A stretch of DNA of 6,870 nucleotides, taken from Conexibacter sp. (GTDB taxonomy: Bacteria; Actinomycetota; Thermoleophilia; Solirubrobacterales; Solirubrobacteraceae). The stretch spans positions 1 to 6,870 of the forward strand of contig JAOPZG010000069.1 in NCBI GenBank assembly GCA_025964215.1. The letters are read 5' to 3'. Position 1 is the stretch's first letter; each line of letters starts with the position of its first letter. The translations under genes were made by a program, and so were the position numbers. A model generated the notes under the pieces. The model was not told where the DNA came from. It saw only the letters and a list, made by a program, of their open reading frames with translations, and ran no database searches. Below are positions 1 to 5,341 of this stretch, piece by piece.

Positions 1-657
1 GTCCTGCACGCCGTTGGGGAGCGCGGCCGTCGCGGCCTGCACCACGCCGTTCTCCTCGCAGTGCGCGGAGAAGAGGCCGCCGGCCGCGCCGACCGCCTCG
101 ATGATCTCGAAGACGCCGCCGACGTCCGGCGGCTGGACGATGTCGGCGTCCGCGACCGCATCGGCCGCCGTGTAGAGCAGCCGGCCCGAGGCGCGGTCCA
201 GCGCGTAGCCCCAGAACAGCTTGATGCCGACGGCGCCGGCCTCGACCATCCCGGCCAGGTCGGCGAGGTTCTCGCGCCCGAGCGCCTGGCCCCACAGCCC
301 GAAGTCGACGTGGGCGACCGCCTCGTGGTGCGCGGCGCGGTCGGCGAAGACGGCGGCGTCGGTCACCGGCGGCGCCGCGTTGGGCATGTCGAAGATCGTC
401 GTCAGGCCGCCGGCCAGCGCGCCGGCGGTCGCGCCCGAGAAGTCCTCCTTGTCGGTGATGCCCGGGTCGCGGCCGTGGACGTGCGGGTCGATGAAGCCCG
501 GGAAGACCAGCAGTCCGCGCGCGTCGACCTGCTCGTCGGCGTCCGCCGCCTCGCCCGGCGCGAGGATCGCGGCGATGGCGCCGTCCTCACACAGGACGTC
601 GGCCTCCACGCGCCCCTCGGGACCGACGATCGTCCCGCCGGCGACTCGCAGCCGCAT
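1..657 (-). CDS. Cyclic amidohydrolase (dihydroorotase/allantoinase/hydantoinase-like), C-terminus cut off by window edge
   Basis: This is a metal-dependent hydrolase of the amidohydrolase superfamily that opens cyclic amide, imide or ureide rings. The ATG at 657-655 starts MRLRVAGGTI, and 219 residues are visible before the frame runs off position 1 without a stop; family members are usually about 430-480 residues, so about half is seen. The N-terminal beta strands lead into FPGFIDPHVHGRDPG (residues 52-66), which holds the metal-binding HxH (H59, H61) and an Arg (R63) typical of dihydroorotase. Next come TDKEDF (68-73), GGLTTIFDMPN (83-93), a lysine in GIKLF (K146) where the bridging carboxylated lysine of binuclear members sits, and a later metal-ligand histidine in SAHCEE (H199). 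The start lies 2 bases after the aldehyde dehydrogenase stop, with a strong Shine-Dalgarno in that gene's last codons, so the two are co-transcribed. The family call is secure. Whether it acts on dihydroorotate, allantoin, a hydantoin or something else cannot be told; its setting in a catabolic operon makes pyrimidine biosynthesis less likely. Confidence 0.88.
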   Translation of the reverse strand, partial: MRLRVAGGTIVGPEGRVEADVLCEDGAIAAILAPGEAADADEQVDARGLLVFPGFIDPHVHGRDPGITDKEDFSGATAGALAGGLTTIFDMPNAAPPVTDAAVFADRAAHHEAVAHVDFGLWGQALGRENLADLAGMVEAGAVGIKLFWGYALDRASGRLLYTAADAVADADIVQPPDVGGVFEIIEAVGAAGGLFSAHCEENGVVQAATAALPNGVQD

Positions 658-659
658 GG

Positions 660-2186
660 TCAGCGCCCCTCCTCGGTCGCGGCGCGCGGGAACGGGAGCG
701 CCCGGTCCCCGCGGCGCAGCTGGACGGTCTTGGACGAGGAGAACTCCCGCAGCCCCTCGAAGCCGACCTCGCGGCCGATGCCGCTGGCCTTCATCCCGCC
801 GAAGGCCAGCGCCGGCGAGCCGTCGATGTTGGTGTTGATCCACACGGTCCCGGAGCGCATCCCCTCCGAGACCGCCAGCGCCGTGCCGACGTCGGAGGTC
901 CAGACGGCGTTCGACAGCCCGTAGTCGGTGGCGTTGGTCAAGCGGATGGCGTCATCGGCGCCGTCGAACGTGGCGACGGCGAGCACGGGCCCGAAGACCT
1001 CCTCGCGGAACAGCCGCGAGCCCGCGTCGACGCCGCCGAAGATCGTCGGCGCCATGAACGCCCCGTCCGCCAGCCCGCCGCCGGTCAGGCGCGCACCGCC
1101 GATGAGCAGGTGCGCGCCCGCCTCCGTCGCGCCCGCGACGTGGTCGAGCACCTTGTCGAGGTGCCGCTCGTGGATGAGCGCGCCGACGTCGGTCGCCTCG
1201 TCGTCGGGCGCGCCGGTCACCAGCGTCGCGGCGCGCGCGACGACCGTGGCGACGAAGTCCTCGGCGATGCGCACGTCGATCAGCAGCCGCGAGCCCGACA
1301 CGCAGCACTCGCCCTGGTTGAAGAAGGCGGCGAAGACCGCCGCGTCGGCGGCGGCGTCGAGGTCGGCGTCGGCGAACACGACGTTGGCCGCCTTGCCGCC
1401 GAGCTCCAGGCCCACGCGCTTGAGGCCGCGCCCGGCCGCTGCGGCGACCTCGCGCCCCGTCGCGGTCGAGCCGGTGAACGACACGACATCGACCCCGGGG
1501 TGCTCGATCAGCGCCTGCCCGGTCGTCGGCCCGTAGCCGGTGACGACGTTGACGACGCCCGGCGGGATCCCGGCCGCCAGCGCGAGGTCGGCGATCTCCA
1601 GCGCGCTGCTCGACGTCAGCTCCGACGGCTTCACGACCACCGTGCAGCCGGCGGCCAGGGCATACGGCAGCTTCTGGCTGAGGATCAGCGCCGGGAAGTT
1701 CCACGGGACGATCAGCGCCGCGACGCCCAGCGGCTCGTGCGTGGCGTAGGCCACGAACCCGGTGTCGAGCTGGGTCCACGACGACCCGTGGTCGGTGTGC
1801 GCGAGCGAGGCCGCGAACTCGATCTGCGCCACCACGCCCTCGAGGTCGCCGCGGGCCAGCCGCAGCGGCTTGCCGACCTCCTGGCTGTCGAGCGCGGCGA
1901 GGCGCTCCCGTTCGCCGTCGACCACGGTCGCGAACCGCCGCAGCAGGCGTGCGCGCTCAGCGCCGCTCAGCAGTGGCCATGGGCCGTCGTCGAACGCGCG
2001 GCGCGCGGCGAGCACCGCGGCGTCGACCACGTCGGGGCCGGCGTCGGCGTACTGGGCGACGAGCCGACCGGACGCCGGGTCATGGCGCGCGATGGGCTCG
2101 GAGCCGGAGGCGTCCAGCGGCGCGCCGTCGACGTGGTTGGCATAGCGGCGCACGTTGGTGGAGGAGGAGGCGATGACGTTGCTCAT
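660..2186 (-). CDS. NAD(P)-dependent aldehyde dehydrogenase
   Basis: It oxidises an aldehyde to a carboxylic acid with NAD or NADP in the cytoplasm. At 508 residues it is a normal-length, complete ALDH. Visible motifs are PWNFP (161-165, with oxyanion Asn N163), KPSE (186-189, cofactor binding), FTGST (237-241, Rossmann turn continuing to G244), LELGGK (260-265, general base E261) and QGECC (291-295). The catalytic cysteine should be C295, 34 residues after E261, the same spacing as E268 and C302 in human ALDH2. EEVFGPV (395-401, E396 and F398 contacting the nicotinamide ribose) and FGGMKASGIGRE near the C-terminus complete the set. The ATG start at 2186 follows the small-subunit stop by 22 bases and has only a weak GAGG about 13 bases upstream, so initiation may depend partly on upstream translation. 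The nearest families by motif style are the betaine aldehyde or general short-chain aldehyde dehydrogenases. The substrate is unknown; from context it may act on the aldehyde made by the GMC enzyme encoded just before it. Confidence 0.95.
   Translation of the reverse strand: MSNVIASSSTNVRRYANHVDGAPLDASGSEPIARHDPASGRLVAQYADAGPDVVDAAVLAARRAFDDGPWPLLSGAERARLLRRFATVVDGERERLAALDSQEVGKPLRLARGDLEGVVAQIEFAASLAHTDHGSSWTQLDTGFVAYATHEPLGVAALIVPWNFPALILSQKLPYALAAGCTVVVKPSELTSSSALEIADLALAAGIPPGVVNVVTGYGPTTGQALIEHPGVDVVSFTGSTATGREVAAAAGRGLKRVGLELGGKAANVVFADADLDAAADAAVFAAFFNQGECCVSGSRLLIDVRIAEDFVATVVARAATLVTGAPDDEATDVGALIHERHLDKVLDHVAGATEAGAHLLIGGARLTGGGLADGAFMAPTIFGGVDAGSRLFREEVFGPVLAVATFDGADDAIRLTNATDYGLSNAVWTSDVGTALAVSEGMRSGTVWINTNIDGSPALAFGGMKASGIGREVGFEGLREFSSSKTVQLRRGDRALPFPRAATEEGR
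668..674 (-). promoter_or_regulatory. Ribosome binding site of the amidohydrolase gene
   Basis: On the minus strand the sequence GAGGAGG occurs about 10 bases before the ATG at 657-655, inside the last codons of the aldehyde dehydrogenase gene. It fixes the amidohydrolase start and shows that the gene has its own strong ribosome site although only 2 bases separate it from the preceding stop. Confidence 0.75.
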
Positions 2187-2208
2187 GATCGTGGGGAGTC
2201 CTCGTGCT

Positions 2209-2649
2209 TCAGGGGTTCTGGGGCGTGGGCCGGTAGATCGAGCCGCGCTCGATGACGTCGTCGAGGAGCCCGTCGTCGACCACGTCGTTGATGTCGAACG
2301 GGTTGACGGGCTTGGGCTCCTGGCCGGGATAGGACAGGGCGGCGCCGACAGCCGGGGCCATCACGTAGGCGCCCGCGACGACGAGGGCGAGCACGTCGTG
2401 CGCGGAGCGGTCGGCGGCGTTCGACAGGGCGCGCACCGCCGTCGATGGGTCATCGCCGCCGACCGCTCCGAGCACTGCGCGCAACGGCTCCGCGAGGTCC
2501 GGACGCGCGGTCAGCACGTCGTCGAGGAGGCGCCCCGCGACGTCGACCTCACGGCCCGAGGGCAGGCCGGAGCCACCCGGCAGCATCACGTCGACCAGGC
2601 TCGCCAGCGTCGCGCGGGCCGCCTCGTCGATCACCACCATGTCGCTCAT
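2209..2649 (-). CDS. Gluconate 2-dehydrogenase subunit 3 family protein (small partner of the GMC oxidoreductase)
   Basis: This 146-residue protein looks like the small, non-catalytic subunit that pairs with GMC-type flavoprotein dehydrogenases (the gamma subunit of FAD glucose and gluconate dehydrogenases). Supporting features are the N-terminal helix followed by LVDVMLPG (18-25), the central helix DVLTARPDL (44-52), and the family-like C-terminal half with GAYVMAP (93-99), SYPGQ (106-110), DDGLLDDVIERG (125-136) and SIYRPTP. The start is the ATG at 2649-2647, overlapping the GMC stop by 4 bases (ATGA); another Met lies at residue 4. The ribosome site is poor (GGTGG at best), so translation is probably coupled to the GMC gene. 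The gamma subunits of membrane glucose dehydrogenases carry a twin-arginine export signal. None is present here: the protein begins MSDMVVIDEAAR and goes straight into the domain, with no RR motif or hydrophobic stretch. A cytoplasmic chaperone or stabilising subunit for the GMC protein is therefore the best reading. The family assignment rests on recalled motif similarity. Confidence 0.82.
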   Translation of the reverse strand: MSDMVVIDEAARATLASLVDVMLPGGSGLPSGREVDVAGRLLDDVLTARPDLAEPLRAVLGAVGGDDPSTAVRALSNAADRSAHDVLALVVAGAYVMAPAVGAALSYPGQEPKPVNPFDINDVVDDGLLDDVIERGSIYRPTPQNP

Positions 2650-4226
2650 GCCGCCACCGGCTGCTCGCGCCGGGCGGCGACGAGCGCGTCGGCGCAGCGC
2701 AGCGCGTTGGCCGCGATGGTCGCCGTGGGGTTCATGCCCGAGCTGGTCGGGAAGACGCTGCCGTCGAAGACGTACAGGTTGGCGACGTCGTGGGCGCGCC
2801 CGTGGCGGTCGACGACCGACGTCTCCGGGTCGTCGCCCATGCGCGCGGTGCCCATGATGTGCCAGCCGGACTCGCGGATGCCGCCGCTCAGCCGCCGCTC
2901 CACCGCGCCCATCGCGGTGAGCACCTCGTCGAGGCGCGCGAGGTGGAAGTCGAGCATCCGCCGCGAGTTCTCCGAGGTGCGGTACTCGAGGCGGACGCCG
3001 TGGCCGTCGTCGTCGAGCACCACGCGGTTGTCGGGGTCCGGCAGGTCCTCGCAGATGACCGTCCAGACCACCGAGTGGCCGAGCCGGGCGCGGAGCTGCC
3101 GGTGGAACTCCGGGCCCCATGCGACGTCGTCACCCCAGAGCCCGGGCAACATCATCGACAACGGCGCCCCGCTGGGCAGGAGGTTCCACTTCGCGCCGCG
3201 GACGAAGCCGCGCGCGGTGTCGGTCTCGTAGAACTGCAGCGAGTGCAGGTACTGGCCCAGCGGGCCGCGCCAGCTCTCCAGGTCCTCGTCGAAGACGCCG
3301 ATCGCGTTGCCGAACGGATGCATCATGAGGCGGCGGCCGACCAACCCGGAGGAGTTGGCCAGGTCCGACTGCAGCAGCAGCCGCGGCGTGCCGATCCCGT
3401 TGGCGCAGACGACGACGGCGCCTGCCGGCTGGAAGTGCTCCTCGCCGTCGGCGTCGACCCAGCAGACGCCGTCGGCCAGGCCGTCGGCGCGCGTGGTGAT
3501 CCGGGTGACCGCGGCGCGGACGACGAGCCGCGCGCCGGCCGCCACGAGGTCGGGCCAGTGCGTGCGGTCCGGTGACGCCTTGGCGCCGGTCGGGCAGCCG
3601 AACGGGCACGCCGCGCGCTGGACGCACGCGTGCAGGCGCCCGTAGTCGCGCGTGGCGATCGCGTTGGCGCCCGGCCACCAGTGCCAGCCCAGCTCGTTGA
3701 GCGCCTTGGCGCCGAGCCGGCCGACCTGGTTGAGCGGCACGGGCGGCAGCGGCGGGCCCTCGCCCGGCGGCAGGGCCGGATTCCCGTCCAGGCCGGAGAC
3801 GGCGAACTGCTTCTCGACCTCGACGTAGTAGGGCTCCAGCTCCTCGTAGGTGATCGGCCAGTCGTCGCCGACGCCGTCGAGCGTGCGCACGCGGAAGTCC
3901 GATGGCAGGAACCGCTCCCAGTGCGCGGCGTACATCACCGCGCTGCCGCCGACGCCGTTGAACATCAGCGCGGTGACGTCTGACGCGCGGTCGTCGATCG
4001 GGTAGTCCCCGGGCCGCACGCGCGCGTTCGGGTCCCAGTTGAAGTCCTTGCGCGCGACCAGCTCGAAGTCCGGGAAGCCGGCCCGCGCGCGTGTGTAATC
4101 GGGCCAGTCCCCCTGTTCCAGGCAGACGACCGACAGGCCCGCCTCCAGGAACCGCTTGGCCGCCACGGCGCCGGACGGGCCGGCGCCGACGATGACGATG
4201 TCGGCGCGTGCGCCGTCGCGGGTCAC
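2646..4226 (-). CDS. GMC-family FAD-dependent oxidoreductase (sugar/alcohol dehydrogenase type)
   Basis: It is a flavoprotein that oxidises an alcohol or sugar hydroxyl group, most likely as a dehydrogenase. It has 526 residues from the GTG at 4226-4224, chosen because a GGAGG lies 7 bases upstream and because this places the FAD fold at the N-terminus; the open frame extends further upstream only as a shadow of the permease gene. The Rossmann motif GAGPSG is at 14-19, with the ribose-binding acid E37 ending the second strand. NGVGGSAVMY (90-99) and HWERF (102-106) form the flavin-pyrophosphate loop, and ANGIGTPRLLLQS (275-287) is the second GMC signature. The catalytic pair is H456 (in GWHIMGTARMG) and N499 (in SGMNPTATIAAN). 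Three cysteines, C201, C207 and C211, have C-x5-C-x3-C spacing, like the reported 3Fe-4S ligands of Burkholderia FAD glucose dehydrogenase. No signal peptide or Tat motif is present. The small subunit overlaps its 3' end, while the overlap with the permease suggests that it acts on the imported compound. Alternatives include a glucoside 3-dehydrogenase or a gluconate-type dehydrogenase. Confidence 0.93.
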   Translation of the reverse strand: MTRDGARADIVIVGAGPSGAVAAKRFLEAGLSVVCLEQGDWPDYTRARAGFPDFELVARKDFNWDPNARVRPGDYPIDDRASDVTALMFNGVGGSAVMYAAHWERFLPSDFRVRTLDGVGDDWPITYEELEPYYVEVEKQFAVSGLDGNPALPPGEGPPLPPVPLNQVGRLGAKALNELGWHWWPGANAIATRDYGRLHACVQRAACPFGCPTGAKASPDRTHWPDLVAAGARLVVRAAVTRITTRADGLADGVCWVDADGEEHFQPAGAVVVCANGIGTPRLLLQSDLANSSGLVGRRLMMHPFGNAIGVFDEDLESWRGPLGQYLHSLQFYETDTARGFVRGAKWNLLPSGAPLSMMLPGLWGDDVAWGPEFHRQLRARLGHSVVWTVICEDLPDPDNRVVLDDDGHGVRLEYRTSENSRRMLDFHLARLDEVLTAMGAVERRLSGGIRESGWHIMGTARMGDDPETSVVDRHGRAHDVANLYVFDGSVFPTSSGMNPTATIAANALRCADALVAARREQPVAA

Positions 4227-5341
4227 GCGCCCGCCTCCGTCCGCGCGGGCGCCGTCGCGGGCCTCGCCGTGCGCAGTCGCGCGGCCAGCTTGCCGAGGGT
4301 CGGCGACCCGGCCAGCGCGCCGAGCATCAAGGACACCAGGATGATCCCGCCGTAGATCGCGCTGACCCAGAACGAGGGGACCTCCGCGACGACGAGGATG
4401 TTCTGGATGACGCCGAGCAGGACGACGCCGGTCGCCGCGCCGGCCATCGAGCCGCGGCCGCCGTCGAGGTCGATCCCGCCGATCACCGCGGCCGCGAAGA
4501 CGGTGAAGATCAGGTCCTGGCCCTGGTTGGCGGTCACCGACGCGATCCGCGAGGTGAGCATGAGGCCGGCCAGCGCCGCGAGCATGCCGCCGACGACGAA
4601 CAGGCCCCAGGTCACGCGGGTGGTCTTGATCCCGGCCGCGCGCGCGGCCTCCTCGTTGCCGCCCATGGCGTAGATCTCGCGGCCGACCACGTGGTAGCGC
4701 ATGAACAGCCCGGCGGCGAGGAACACGAGCGCGGCGACCCAGACCTCGGCGGGCACACCCAACCACATGGCGTTGCCCAGGTAGGCGTAGGCGTCGGGCA
4801 GGCTCGTCAGCGTCTGGCCGCCGGACACGCCGAGCGTCAGCCCCTGCAGCAGGATCAGCATCGCCAGCGTGACGATGAAGGCGTTCAACTTGAGTCGGGC
4901 GACCAGGAAGCCGTTGATCAGCCCGATCGCCGCGCCGACGGCGAACAGCACGACGAGGCCGAGGAACGGGCTGAGGTGCAAGCCGGCGCCGCCGGCGTCC
5001 TTCGGGACGACGAGCCAGGCAGACAGCATCGGCGCGAAGCCGACCAGCGACTGCAGCGACAGGTCGAAGTGGCCGCCGATGATGATCAGCGACTCGGCGA
5101 CGACCACGACGGCCAGCACGGCCGAGGCGCCCAGGACGTTGGTCAGGATGTTGTCCGTCGTCAGGAAGGCGTCGTTGAGCTGGCTGCCGATGATCAGCGC
5201 CAGGACGATGACCGGCAGCAGCGCGAGGCGGCGCAGCGCGCTGAGCCTGAGCACCTGGAGGACGGTCTTCCGCGGACGTTCACGCTGGGTGGCGGGCGGC
5301 GGGGCCACGGTCGCGGCGCCGGAGGCCGACGAATCGCTCAC
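4223..5341 (-). CDS. ABC transporter permease, RbsC-like (sugar/nucleoside importer type)
   Basis: This is the membrane-spanning subunit of a high-affinity ABC importer of the ribose/xylose/nucleoside class (branched permease family, BPD_transp_2), and it presumably works as a dimer with the adjacent ATPase. It has 372 residues from the GTG at 5341-5339, which has a near-perfect AAGGAG 7 bases upstream and overlaps the ATPase stop by 4 bases (GTGA). A Ser/Ala/Pro/Arg-rich cytoplasmic tail of about 35 residues precedes the first helix (about 38-53). Hydrophobic segments follow near 71-90, 97-112, 125-146, 153-171, 198-214, 243-263, 278-290, 298-320 and 325-345. Family landmarks are GGHFDLS (89-95, matching GGIDLS of RbsC), LINGFLVARLKLNAFIVTLAM (starting 141), the coupling-loop region GREIYAMGGNEEAARAAGI (220-238) and GGIDLDGGRGS (288-298). 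A short Ala/Pro/Arg tail closes it. The next gene, GMC, overlaps its stop. The solute is not predictable from the sequence: sugars, sugar alcohols and nucleosides are all handled by this family. Confidence 0.93.
   Translation of the reverse strand: MSDSSASGAATVAPPPATQRERPRKTVLQVLRLSALRRLALLPVIVLALIIGSQLNDAFLTTDNILTNVLGASAVLAVVVVAESLIIIGGHFDLSLQSLVGFAPMLSAWLVVPKDAGGAGLHLSPFLGLVVLFAVGAAIGLINGFLVARLKLNAFIVTLAMLILLQGLTLGVSGGQTLTSLPDAYAYLGNAMWLGVPAEVWVAALVFLAAGLFMRYHVVGREIYAMGGNEEAARAAGIKTTRVTWGLFVVGGMLAALAGLMLTSRIASVTANQGQDLIFTVFAAAVIGGIDLDGGRGSMAGAATGVVLLGVIQNILVVAEVPSFWVSAIYGGIILVSLMLGALAGSPTLGKLAARLRTARPATAPARTEAGA
4234..4238 (-). promoter_or_regulatory. Ribosome binding site deciding the GTG start of the GMC gene
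   Basis: GGAGG on the minus strand ends 7 bases before the GTG at 4226-4224 and lies within the final codons of the permease. It supports that GTG over the much longer open frame that continues upstream. The start overlaps the permease TGA as GTGA. Confidence 0.75.

Noticed and set aside
61..924. A plus-strand open frame of 287 residues at the left end
   Set aside because: It is a shadow of the amidohydrolase and the end of the aldehyde dehydrogenase genes, both well supported on the minus strand.
2187..2208. 22-base gap between the small subunit and aldehyde dehydrogenase genes as a possible promoter or terminator
   Set aside because: It is too short for a promoter plus leader, and I see no convincing hairpin followed by a T-run. 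It only carries a weak GAGG ribosome site.
1110..2255. Long plus-strand open frames opposite the aldehyde dehydrogenase gene (up to 381 residues)
   Set aside because: They are antisense to a gene with every expected catalytic motif, and their translations are Arg/Gly/Asp/Val-rich low-complexity text with no family motif. Long antisense frames are expected at this GC content.
4227..4766. Possible N-terminal extension of the GMC protein by about 180 residues
   Set aside because: The extra part is Arg-rich and out-of-frame within the permease gene. The GTG at 4226 has a good ribosome site and gives a normal GMC start just before the FAD-binding motif.
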